DNA from: Paractinoplanes lichenicola
GTDB lineage: Bacteria > Actinomycetota > Actinomycetes > Mycobacteriales > Micromonosporaceae
Assembly: GCF_016785085.1 (NCBI RefSeq)
Contig: NZ_JAENHO010000013.1
Location: 186,001-250,000, forward strand
Reading direction: 5' to 3'
Length of the DNA: 64,000 nucleotides
Part shown: piece after piece, positions 33,689 through 41,258 of the stretch
Layout of the letters: the number at the start of each line of letters is the position of its first letter
Position numbering within the stretch: position 1 is the stretch's first letter
Program-made: the position numbers and the translations under genes
Notes under the pieces: generated by a model
Told to the model about the DNA's origin: nothing
What the model saw: the letters and a program-made list of their open reading frames with translations, nothing else
The model's database searches: none

Positions 33689-34997
33689 TCACAACGCACC
33701 GCTCACGGTGACGAACGAGTGAGCCGGCAGCTCCACCCGCAGCGCGCCGCCGGCCACCGACACCCCCTCGTACAGGCGTGGCGCCACCGCCGACGGCGAC
33801 TGCGGCGTGTTGTGGTCCTGCAACGCCTCCGACGTCAGGATCAGCGCCTCGAACGACTCGAGGGCGCCGCCGCGTACGTCGATCCGCACCTCGACCGGGG
33901 CCGCCGCGTCCAAGTTGGACAGCGAGAGCAGCAGCCGCCCGTCCCTGCGGCTGGCCGACATCGACACGGTCGTCAGCGTCGCGTCGCCGACCGGCCGGGA
34001 CGGCGGCGCGGTGCGGACGTCGATCCGCAACGAGGTCGCGTCCTGATGCCCCTGGTTCATCCGGAAGACGTGGTAGGTCGGGGTCAGCACCAGCGCCGAC
34101 GGTCTGACCGGGGTCGTAGGCGTCCATCACCGCCGCATGACCGGCCAGGATCTCCTCGATGCCGGCCGCGGCGAGCATCGTCGTGTAGTACTCCTCGGTG
34201 TCGAACACCGTGGCCGAGCCCTTGTCCTCCCAGGTCGGCCCGGTCAGCGTGTAGTGGTGCACCGACAGGGCGCGGTAGCCGGTGCTGCGGATGCGCTGGC
34301 AGCCGAGATGCCCGAGCTGCTTCATGAGCGTCTCGGTCCAGGCGTAGTCGGCCCCGGCCGCCCCGGCGGCGATCTTGTAAAGCTGGTTGTCGCCGTAGTC
34401 CCGGCAGTAGGTGCCGTAGCGGCGGGCCTCCTGGGCGTAGTGCTCGGCGGTCATGGAGCCGCCGCAGCCCCACGCCTCGTTGCCCAGGCCCCAGAACCGG
34501 ACCCGCCACGGCTCGTCACGGCCGTTGGCCTTGCGCAGTCGCGCCATCGGCGAGTCACCGTCGCGGGTCAGGTATTCGACCCACTCGCTCATTTCCCGTA
34601 CGGTCCCGGATCCGACGTTGCCGCTGATGTAGGGCTCGGCGCCGAGCAGGTCGCACAGCGCCATGAACTCGTGGGTGCCGAAGTGGTTGTTCTCCTCGAC
34701 CCCGCCCCAATGGGTGTTGACCATGACCGGCCGCCGCTTTTTGGGCCCGACGCCGTCACGCCAGTGGTATTCGTCGGCGAAGCAGCCGCCCGGCCAGCGC
34801 AGGTTCGGGATGCGCAGGGCGCGCAGGGCCTCGACGACGTCGAGCCGGATGCCGCCCTCGTTCGGGATGGCGGAGTCCTCGCCGACGTAGAAGCCGCCGT
34901 AGACGCAGCGGCCCAGATGCTCGGCGAAGTGCCCGTACAGGTGCCGGCTGATCCGCGGACCGTCCACGTCCACGTTGATCACAGCTTCAACGGTCAT
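33689..34997 (-). pseudogene. GH51 alpha-L-arabinofuranosidase, broken by an internal deletion
   Basis: The 5' part (34997 to about 34115, ~295 residues) is clear GH51: GHFAEHLGRCVYGGFYVGE, LRWPGGCFADEYHW, and the acid/base Glu in LGNEAWGCGG. After AVMDAYDP the frame degenerates. The true C-terminus (PTYHVFRMNQGHQDATS... to VTVSGAL) continues in another frame from about 34090 down to 33689. The roughly 65-70 residues that should lie between, including the nucleophile Glu of the VDEWG motif, are missing. The product would be inactive. GH51 enzymes usually act inside the cell on arabino-oligosaccharides brought in by transporters such as the one alongside. It may be a genuine pseudogene or an assembly error. 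Confidence 0.85.
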
Positions 34998-35037
34998 AGA
35001 GGCGCCTTCCGCTCGGCCGCAACTTGCGAGTGCATGC

Positions 35038-35047
35038 GAAACGTTTC
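35038..35047. promoter_or_regulatory. Perfect CG-centred palindrome (LacI-type operator)
   Basis: GAAACGTTTC between the divergent GH51 and transporter genes. LacI-family operators typically have a central CG and this symmetry. The LacI gene at 39761-40831 is a candidate binder. Confidence 0.5.
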
Positions 35048-35156
35048 AGTCCACTTAGACGGCGGCCTGGACGTCGCGCACGTTAACAACAACTTCTACC
35101 TCATCGTGCCGGATATCTTGACATGCACATTGATCACTTCATAGCTTGGCTTCACA

Positions 35157-35182
35157 TTCCGGAAACACTCCGAAACTTTCGG
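35157..35182. promoter_or_regulatory. TTCCGGAA and CCGAAACTTTCGG operator pair upstream of the sugar transporter
   Basis: TTCCGGAA at 35157-35164 is followed by the perfect 13-bp palindrome CCGAAACTTTCGG at 35170-35182, ending 18 nt before the transporter start codon. The second site fits the CGAAA-N-TTTCG pattern I recall from streptomycete xylanase promoters. Its position suggests repression when bound. Confidence 0.6.
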
Positions 35183-35200
35183 TTCCGAGAGGTGAGCTCT

Positions 35201-36496
35201 GTGGCGCCTAGAAGATTTTTGGCTGTGGCCGCCGTGCTGGCGCTCAGCACTGTGGGCCTGGCCGCCTGCAGCGGCGGCGACGAAGACGGCGGCGGGTCCG
35301 ACTCGGGCGGCAACGTCACGATGACCCTCTGGCACAACTCCACGACCGGTCCCGGCAAGGCGTTCTGGGACAAGGCGGTGGCCGACTTCCACACCGCCAA
35401 CCCCACCGTCACGATCAAGATCCAGTCGATCCAGAACGAGGACCTGGACGGCAAGCTGCAGACGTCACTCAACTCCGGTTCCGCGCCCGACATCTTCCTG
35501 CAGCGCGGGGGCGGCAAGATGGCCGCGATGGTCGAGGCGGGTCAGCTCAAGGACATCACCGACCTCGTCAGCCCCGAGACCAAGGCGGCGGTGGGCGACG
35601 CCGCGCTCGGGACGGGGCAGATCGACGGTAAGACGTACGGGGTGCCGGTCTCGATCCTTCCCGGCGGGTTCTGGTACAGCAAAGACATCTTCAAGAAGGC
35701 CGGCATCACGTCCCTGCCGACCACTGTGGAGGAATTGAACGCGGCGGCGGCCAAGCTCAAGGCCACCGGGACGCCGATCGCCCTCGGCGCCAAGGACGCC
35801 TGGCCGGCCGCGCACTGGTTCTATTTCTTCGCCCTGCGTGCCTGCAGCAAGGCCTCGCTCGACGCCGCGGCCAAGGACAAGAACTTCACCGATCCCTGCT
35901 GGACCAAGGCCGGCAACGACCTCAAGGCCTTCGCCGACACCCAGCCCTACAACAACGGCTTCCTGACCACCTCGGCCCAGCAGGGCGCGGGCAGCTCGGC
36001 CGGCCTGGTCGCCAACGGCAAGGCGGGCATGGAGCTCATGGGCTCGTGGGACCCGGGCGTGATCGCCGGGCTCACCAAGGACAAGAAACCCCTGCCCGAC
36101 CTCGGCTTCTTCCCGTTCCCGGCGGTCCCGGGCGGTCAGGGCGACCCGGCCGCGATCATGGGCGGCGCGGACGGCTTCTCCTGCTCGGAGAAGGCCCCGA
36201 AGGAGTGCGCCGACTTCCTCAACTACATCCTGACCAAGCCCTTGCAGGAGGCGTACTACAAGGCTTTCAACTCGCTGCCGGTCAGCAAGGAGGCGCAGGG
36301 CGCCGTCACCGAGGACTACCTCAAGGCCGTGCTCGAGGCCTACAACAAGGCGCCGTACGTCTCGCAGTGGCTCGACACCCTGTACGGCCAGAACGTGGGC
36401 AACGCGCTGAACGTCGGCGTCGTGAACCTGCTCGCCGGCAAGGGCGACGTCGCCGGAATCATCAAGGCCACCAACGACGCGGCCAAGAAGGGCTGA
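35201..36496 (+). CDS. Sugar ABC transporter substrate-binding lipoprotein
   Basis: 431 residues. GTG 35201 has GAGAGGTGAG upstream. The signal ends with a lipobox, LAAC, so the protein is anchored by Cys. Mature features are those of family 1 (MalE-type) binding proteins: TLWHNSTTGPG, FHTANPTVTIKIQ, APDIFLQRGGG, GVPVSILPGGFWYSKDIF and a C-terminal segment rich in NKAPYVSQWLD. It is first in an operon with two permease genes. Given the surrounding xylanases and arabinofuranosidases it probably binds xylo- or arabinoxylo-oligosaccharides; ligand identity is inference. Confidence 0.93.
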   Translation: MAPRRFLAVAAVLALSTVGLAACSGGDEDGGGSDSGGNVTMTLWHNSTTGPGKAFWDKAVADFHTANPTVTIKIQSIQNEDLDGKLQTSLNSGSAPDIFLQRGGGKMAAMVEAGQLKDITDLVSPETKAAVGDAALGTGQIDGKTYGVPVSILPGGFWYSKDIFKKAGITSLPTTVEELNAAAAKLKATGTPIALGAKDAWPAAHWFYFFALRACSKASLDAAAKDKNFTDPCWTKAGNDLKAFADTQPYNNGFLTTSAQQGAGSSAGLVANGKAGMELMGSWDPGVIAGLTKDKKPLPDLGFFPFPAVPGGQGDPAAIMGGADGFSCSEKAPKECADFLNYILTKPLQEAYYKAFNSLPVSKEAQGAVTEDYLKAVLEAYNKAPYVSQWLDTLYGQNVGNALNVGVVNLLAGKGDVAGIIKATNDAAKKG

Positions 36497-36498
36497 GC

Positions 36499-37470
36499 GT
36501 GACGGTCACCCGTCTGCGGCACGGAGGCGGCGTGCAGACGCCGCCTCCGGTGCGGCCCCGCCGGCGCGGCATCGGCTGGGCCCAGCGTCTGGAGATCGTG
36601 GCGCTGTCCGGCCCGGCGATCCTGGTCTTCGTCAGCTTCGTGATCTTCCCGGTCCTGATGGCCGCGTACTACGGCTTCTACAAGTGGAAGGGCTACGGCG
36701 TCCCGACCAACTTCGTCGGGCTCGACAACTACAAGACCATCCTGCAGGACACCGCGTTCCACGAGGCGCTCTGGCACAACGCCGAGATCCTCGTGCTCTC
36801 ACTCGTCCTGCAGGGCCCGGTCGCGATCGGCCTCGCCCTGCTGCTCAATCGCCGGATGCGGGGCCAGTCCGCCATCCGGGTGCTCATCTTCGTCCCGTAC
36901 GTGATCTCGGAGGTCATCACCGGCACGGCGTGGGCGCTCATCCTGCAGACCAACGGCGCCGGCAACGACATCCTGAGCTCGATCGGCCTGGGCGCGCTGA
37001 CCGAGGACTGGCTGGCCGACCCGAAACTGGCCATCTGGTCCCTGATGTTCATCCTGACCTGGAAGTACGTCGGGTTCGCGGTGATCCTGTTCCTGGCCGG
37101 CATGCAGAACATCCCCGACGAGCTGGCCGAGGCGGCCGCGGTCGACGGCGCCTCGTTCTGGCAGATCCAGCGGCACATCACGCTGCCGCTGCTCGGACCG
37201 ACCATCCGGATCTGGGCCTTCCTGTCGATCATCGGCTCGCTGCAGTTGTTCGACCTCGTCTACATCATCTGGGGCCAGTACGTCGCCTCGACCGCCGGCA
37301 CCTCGACCATGGCGACCTACATGGTCGTCGAGGGCCGGAACGCGGCCAACTACGGCTACGGCAACGCCGTGGCGGTCGTGCTGTTCGTCATCTCCATGGT
37401 CATCGCGCTGATCTACCAGCGCTTCGTGCTGCGCCGCGACACCGAGGGCGCCCTCACCGGAGGACGGTAG
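36499..37470 (+). CDS. Sugar ABC transporter permease (MalF-type)
   Basis: 323 residues from GTG 36499, 2 nt after the preceding stop codon. It has six predicted membrane helices and the permease EAA loop (ELAEAAAVDGASFWQIQRHITLPLLGP), where the shared ATPase docks. An N-terminal Arg-rich segment (RPRRRG) precedes the first helix. It pairs with the downstream permease to form the channel. Confidence 0.94.
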   Translation: MTVTRLRHGGGVQTPPPVRPRRRGIGWAQRLEIVALSGPAILVFVSFVIFPVLMAAYYGFYKWKGYGVPTNFVGLDNYKTILQDTAFHEALWHNAEILVLSLVLQGPVAIGLALLLNRRMRGQSAIRVLIFVPYVISEVITGTAWALILQTNGAGNDILSSIGLGALTEDWLADPKLAIWSLMFILTWKYVGFAVILFLAGMQNIPDELAEAAAVDGASFWQIQRHITLPLLGPTIRIWAFLSIIGSLQLFDLVYIIWGQYVASTAGTSTMATYMVVEGRNAANYGYGNAVAVVLFVISMVIALIYQRFVLRRDTEGALTGGR

Positions 37471-37472
37471 GA

Positions 37473-38288
37473 ATGGCCCGGCGCAACCCGATCGTCTACC
37501 TCGTCGCCCTGTTGCTGATCGGCCTGATGCTCGGACCGGTCCTCTACATCATCGTCGGCGGGTTCCGGACCAACTCGCAGATCACCGTCGCGCCGGCCGG
37601 CCTGCCCGACCCGTGGGTGATCGGCAACTACACCGACATCCTGGCCAGCGACCTCTTCTGGCGCCAGGTCGGCAACTCGACCATCGTGGCCCTCGTCACG
37701 ACCATCGCCGTCGTCGCGCTGGGCGTCATGGCCAGTTACGTGCTGGCGCGCTACAAGTTCCGCGGCCGCGGCGCGATGTACGCGCTTTTCGCCGCCGGCC
37801 TGATGTTCCCGGCCACAGTGGCCATCACGCCGCTCTACATCCTGGTCAAGAATCTGGGCCTGGTGAACACCCTGCCCGGCGTCATCCTGCCCCAGATCGC
37901 GTTCGGCCTGCCGACCACGGTCATCATCCTGGTGCCGTTCCTGCAGGCGATCCCGAAAGAGATCGAGGAGGCCGCGATGATCGACCGGTGCAGCCGGCTC
38001 GGCTTCTTCTGGCGGATGGTCCTGCCGCTCTCGGTGCCCGGCCTGATCACCACCGGGATCCTGGCCTTCATCGGCAGCTGGAACAGCTACCTGCTGCCCC
38101 TGTTCATCCTCAACGACCAGGACACCTTCACCCTGCCGCTGGGCGTGCAGGCCTTCGCCTCGCAGTACTCGGTCGACACGGCCAAGGTGCTCGCGTTCAC
38201 GTCGCTGTCGATGATCCCGGCCCTGGTGTTCTTCAGCCTCTTCGAGCGGCGCATCGTCGGCGGGCTGACCGGTGCCGTCAAAGGGTGA
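37473..38288 (+). CDS. Sugar ABC transporter permease (MalG-type)
   Basis: 271 residues from ATG 37473, 2 nt after the previous stop. It has six helices and the EAA loop (EIEEAAMIDRCSRLGFFWRMVLPLS). As usual for actinobacterial sugar importers, no ATPase gene follows; an MsiK-like shared ATPase elsewhere is expected. The operon ends here. Confidence 0.94.
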   Translation: MARRNPIVYLVALLLIGLMLGPVLYIIVGGFRTNSQITVAPAGLPDPWVIGNYTDILASDLFWRQVGNSTIVALVTTIAVVALGVMASYVLARYKFRGRGAMYALFAAGLMFPATVAITPLYILVKNLGLVNTLPGVILPQIAFGLPTTVIILVPFLQAIPKEIEEAAMIDRCSRLGFFWRMVLPLSVPGLITTGILAFIGSWNSYLLPLFILNDQDTFTLPLGVQAFASQYSVDTAKVLAFTSLSMIPALVFFSLFERRIVGGLTGAVKG

Positions 38289-38329
38289 GGGCCGGACCGG
38301 CGGAACGGCGGGCGGAAGCTGACCGGAGC

Positions 38330-38848
38330 TCAGGACGGCGCCGGCTGGTCGAGCCGTTCGAGCCAGCGGTCGAGCAGGTCGACCTCCACCGGCTCGAGGT
38401 GGCTCGTACCGGTGAGGGCGAGCTGGGAGCGCAGCTGCCGGGCGGCGCCGCGGACCGGGTCCGGCCCGCTCGGGGCGGCGGGGGCGGCCAGGACGACGGT
38501 GAAGACGGCGTCGCGGGCCGCGTGGGAGAGGGCGGGGTCGTCGAACAAGGTGGGCTGGGCGATCCGGGCCAGGCAGACGCCGATGTTGGCCGGCAGGATC
38601 AGCCGGGCCGCCGCGCGCGGGGTGGTCGCAAGCGCCCCGGCGGCGGCGCACCGCAGCAGGGTGGCCTCGAGCAGGTCGAGGATGCGCTGGTAGGCCCGGG
38701 CGGCCGGCTGCGGGCGGGGCGCGAACATCAGCCTGTACAGGGCGGGGTTCTCGGCGGCGAAGGCCATGTGGTCGTCCCAGCCCGCGTACAGGTCGGCGAC
38801 CGGGTCAGTGGTGGCCTCGAGCGCCGCAATCCTGGAAGGGGGAGTCAT
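38330..38848 (-). pseudogene. TetR-family regulator, C-terminal fragment without HTH
   Basis: About 170 residues recognisable as the ligand-binding half of a TetR/AcrR regulator: LEATTDPVADLYAGW, AFAAENPALYRLMFAP, ARLILPANIGVCLARIAQPTLFDD. The DNA-binding helix-turn-helix that should precede is absent. The frame begins abruptly at about 38835, right against a divergent SDR fragment. A formal ATG at 38846-38848 is fortuitous. It is probably the repressor of the SDR genes before the deletion. Confidence 0.75.
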
Positions 38849-38924
38849 GGCAGAGCAACGAGTCGCCGTCGTCACGGGCGCATCGCCGCCGAGGAGGCGA
38901 CCGGCCAACGGAGGGATTGCCTGA
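38847..38924 (+). pseudogene. Short-chain dehydrogenase 1, almost wholly deleted
   Basis: The ATG at 38847 has a strong GGGGGAG site and encodes MAEQRVAVVTGAS, the start of an SDR Rossmann fold. After that come only pieces that look like an SDR C-terminus (AEEATG in one frame, NGGIA and stop in the other). About 220 internal residues are missing. The stop overlaps the next ATG (TGATG), the coupling expected of an operon. Confidence 0.6.
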
Positions 38925-39372
38925 TGGCCGTCATCCTTGTCACCGGCGCCTCCAGCGGCTTCGGCCGGCTGACCGCGCAGGCGCCGGCCCGCGCCGGACA
39001 CACCGTCGTCGCGGGCATACGCGCCACCGAGGGCCGCAACGCCCCCGCGGTCGCAGAGCTCGACCGGCTCGCAAAGGCCGCCCGGAGGATCAAGAGCGGG
39101 AGACCGCGTACGAGGAGCTGTACGGCCGGCTCCGTGGCGAGATCGACCAGCGGCTCGCCGCTCTGATCCCGCCCGGCGCCGATGTGCAGTCGGTGGCCGA
39201 CGAGATCGTCCGGGTCGTCGGGCTGCCGGCGGACGAGCGGCCGTTCCGCACCCATGTGGACCCGAGCCGCGACGGCAGCGAAGTGGTCTCGGCCGTCGCC
39301 GACCGCATCCGCAGCGAGTTCTACCACCGCATCGGCATCGAGGACCTGCTGTCCCCGAACGCCGCACTCTGA
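38924..39372 (+). pseudogene. Short-chain dehydrogenase 2, internal deletion
   Basis: N-terminal part MAVILVTGASSGFGRLTAQ...GHTVVAGIRATEGRNAPAVAELDRLAKA, then near 39085 the sequence jumps to a C-terminal part in another frame (ERETAYEELYGRLRGEIDQRLAALIPPGADVQ ... FYHRIGIEDLLSPNAAL). About 170 residues with the catalytic Ser-Tyr-Lys set are missing. Both ends are well conserved, so the lesion is recent or artificial. Confidence 0.75.
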
Positions 39373-39393
39373 CCCACGAAAGGAACCACGACC

Positions 39394-39600
39394 ATGCCGT
39401 TCGCCAACCTGAAGGTCCCCGCCGACACCCTGACCCCGGAGTCGAAGCAGAAGCTCATCAACGCCGTCACCGACGCCTACGCCGACGTGTACGGCGAGCG
39501 CGCCCGTGCGACCACCCTGGTGCTCATCAACGAGGTCGCCGAGGGTGGCTGGGGACTGGGCGGCAATGTCCTCACCGCCGAAATGCTGGGCCGCAGCTGA
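39394..39600 (+). CDS. 4-oxalocrotonate tautomerase-family protein
   Basis: 68 residues from ATG 39394 with AAAGGAACCACGACC upstream. After Met removal it has an N-terminal Pro (MPFANLKVP), the catalytic base of this family. ESKQKLINAVTDAYADVYGERARATTLVLINEVAEGGWGLGG fits small tautomerases. It lies 21 bp after the deleted SDR and is the one intact gene of that little operon. Substrate unknown. Confidence 0.88.
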   Translation: MPFANLKVPADTLTPESKQKLINAVTDAYADVYGERARATTLVLINEVAEGGWGLGGNVLTAEMLGRS

Positions 39601-39760
39601 CTGTCGTGGAAGGCGCCCCACGGGCCGCACCCAGTCGGCGCCGGTCCGGGCGGCCACCGGCAGGCGCAGCTCCCGTCAGGCTCAACCCGCCCCGCACCAG
39701 CGACACGGCGGAGGCCGGCGCCGACAACAATCTCCGGCCGTCAGATCGGCAGCGCCCGGC

Positions 39761-40831
39761 TCATCGTGCGGAACCGGGCCGGGGCGGCGCGGCAGCCGGG
39801 CCGCTGCTCTCCCGGATCACCAGTTCGGTCGGCAGCACAATGTGCTCCACGGGGGCCGGCGCTCCCGTCCGGGCGTGCTCGATGGCGGCGGTCAGGGCGG
39901 CCGCCGCGGCCCGGCCCTTGGCCGCGAGGTCCTGGCGGACCGTGGTCAGCGTCGGCCGGACCTGCGAGGCCAGCGGGTTGTCGTCGAAACCGACCACCGT
40001 CAACTGCCCCGGTACGTCGATGCCGAGCTCGGCGGCGGCCTGCAACACCCCGTACGCGATGGCGTCCGAGAAACACAGGACGGCCGTCGGCCGGTCGGGC
40101 CGGTCGAGCAACAGCCGGGCCCCCCAGCGCGCGTGCTCCGGAGTGGCGCTGTCCTGCCGGGCCGAGATCAGTTCGGCGCCGGCCGGGCCGAGCTCGTCGA
40201 GCCAGCCGAGCAGCCGCTGCCGGGACGAGTGGCCCTCGGCCGCCTCCGGGGTAGCCAGCAACCCGTACGGGCCATGGGTGCCCGACAGCAGCAGCCCGAT
40301 CCGCCGATGCCCCAGCTCGAGCACGTGCCGGGCGGCCGCCGCGGCGCCACCCCGGTCGTCGATGTTGACGCTGGGAATGTCGTCGTCGACGTCCTGATCG
40401 ACGTAGACCAGTGGCAGCTTCCGCCGGTGCAGGAAGTCCACGGCCTGCGACTTCCAGTCGCACGAGTAGACCAGGGCGCCGTCCATGGCGACGTCGCGCG
40501 CGGGCACGATGTCACCGTCGTCGCTGGAGGTCAGCAGCGTCAACGAGAGCCCCGTCGGGGCCAGTTCCTCGGCGATCGCGCCGAGGAAGCCGGTGGCCAC
40601 CAGGTCGGTGAAGGCGAAGCGCACGGAGTGGGTGAAGATCACCCCGACCGCGCCGGTGCTGCCCCGGGCCAGGGCCCGCGCGGCCGGGTCGGGCCCGACA
40701 TAGCCAAGCTCCTGAGCGGCGGAGAGAATGCGCTCGCGCAGTGTGGCAGAGAGCTGGTCGGGCTTGGAGAACGCATTGGAGACGGTCATCCGGCTCACAC
40801 CGACCTGGTCGGCGATCGTCTGCAGTGTCAC
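39761..40831 (-). CDS. LacI-family transcriptional regulator
   Basis: 356 residues from GTG 40829-40831, with GGGAG 5 nt upstream; a longer open frame upstream has no site and no family similarity. The helix-turn-helix is TLQTIADQVGVSRMTVSNAFSKPDQLS. The ligand domain shows ALARGSTGAVGVIF, NIDDRGGAAAAARHVLELGHRRIGLL, DAIAYGVLQAAAELG and VVGFDDNPLAS. It is likely to regulate sugar genes nearby, perhaps binding GAAACGTTTC at 35038; no direct evidence. It converges on the tautomerase gene across 160 bp in which nothing else is seen. Confidence 0.92.
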   Translation of the reverse strand: MTLQTIADQVGVSRMTVSNAFSKPDQLSATLRERILSAAQELGYVGPDPAARALARGSTGAVGVIFTHSVRFAFTDLVATGFLGAIAEELAPTGLSLTLLTSSDDGDIVPARDVAMDGALVYSCDWKSQAVDFLHRRKLPLVYVDQDVDDDIPSVNIDDRGGAAAAARHVLELGHRRIGLLLSGTHGPYGLLATPEAAEGHSSRQRLLGWLDELGPAGAELISARQDSATPEHARWGARLLLDRPDRPTAVLCFSDAIAYGVLQAAAELGIDVPGQLTVVGFDDNPLASQVRPTLTTVRQDLAAKGRAAAAALTAAIEHARTGAPAPVEHIVLPTELVIRESSGPAAAPPRPGSAR

Positions 40832-40878
40832 CCGCGCTCCCACCGCGTCACCATAGCTCCGCCCCGCGGGAACGGCCG

Positions 40879-41070
40879 TCAGCGGCAGACCGGCTCGGGT
40901 GGCGCGATGGCATGGGCGAGCCGGATCAGCCCACCGGCCAGGGCCCTGCGGAATCGGCGCCGGGTTCCGGCCCGTACGGGCTCGGGCCGCGCGGGCGCGT
41001 CCGGCGCACACTCGGCGAAGCGCCGGCGAACCTGGTCTACCCCCATGATCATCGCGCTGGGCAGTTCCAT
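40879..41070 (-). CDS. Small basic protein of unknown function (63 aa)
   Basis: ATG 41068-41070 has GAAGGGAGTTGCC upstream. The product (MELPSAMIMGVDQVRRRFAE... RRRFRRALAGGLIRLAHAIAPP) is Arg-rich with an amphipathic C-terminal helix. No family recognised. The strong promoter and ribosome site argue that it is expressed. It is divergent from the nitrate-sensor-type gene. Confidence 0.55.
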   Translation of the reverse strand: MELPSAMIMGVDQVRRRFAECAPDAPARPEPVRAGTRRRFRRALAGGLIRLAHAIAPPEPVCR

Positions 41071-41080
41071 GGCAACTCCC

Positions 41081-41121
41081 TTCTTTACCGGTACAGTATC
41101 GAGGCCTTCTTTACCGGTCAA
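41081..41121 (-). promoter_or_regulatory. Strong vegetative promoter with duplicated 12-mer leader
   Basis: Minus-strand TTGACC (41116-41121) and TACTGT (41093-41098) with a 17-nt spacer. TTCTTTACCGGT (plus strand) occurs at 41081-41092 and 41107-41118, so the copy overlapping the -35 side is repeated just after the -10 box. It could be an operator pair or a small duplication. Confidence 0.6.
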
Positions 41122-41258
41122 GAGCCGCGTCCCGACGAATGGAAAGCAGGCGGCTTCCTTCAACCCTGAGCGGGTCGCGGGCCGTACTCCTCATTGGATG
41201 CCGCAAAGGTCACCTCTCCCCCAGAGCGTTTGCCCGTCATCTGCCCGATTGAGGTCGC

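Noticed and set aside
38330..39367. A single 345-residue minus-strand protein
   Set aside because: Only the part below 38848 resembles a TetR regulator; the upstream half is the mirror of the SDR fragments.
41081..41118. Repeat of TTCTTTACCGGT considered as a CRISPR-like array
   Set aside because: Only two short copies and no spacer series; better explained as promoter or operator duplication.
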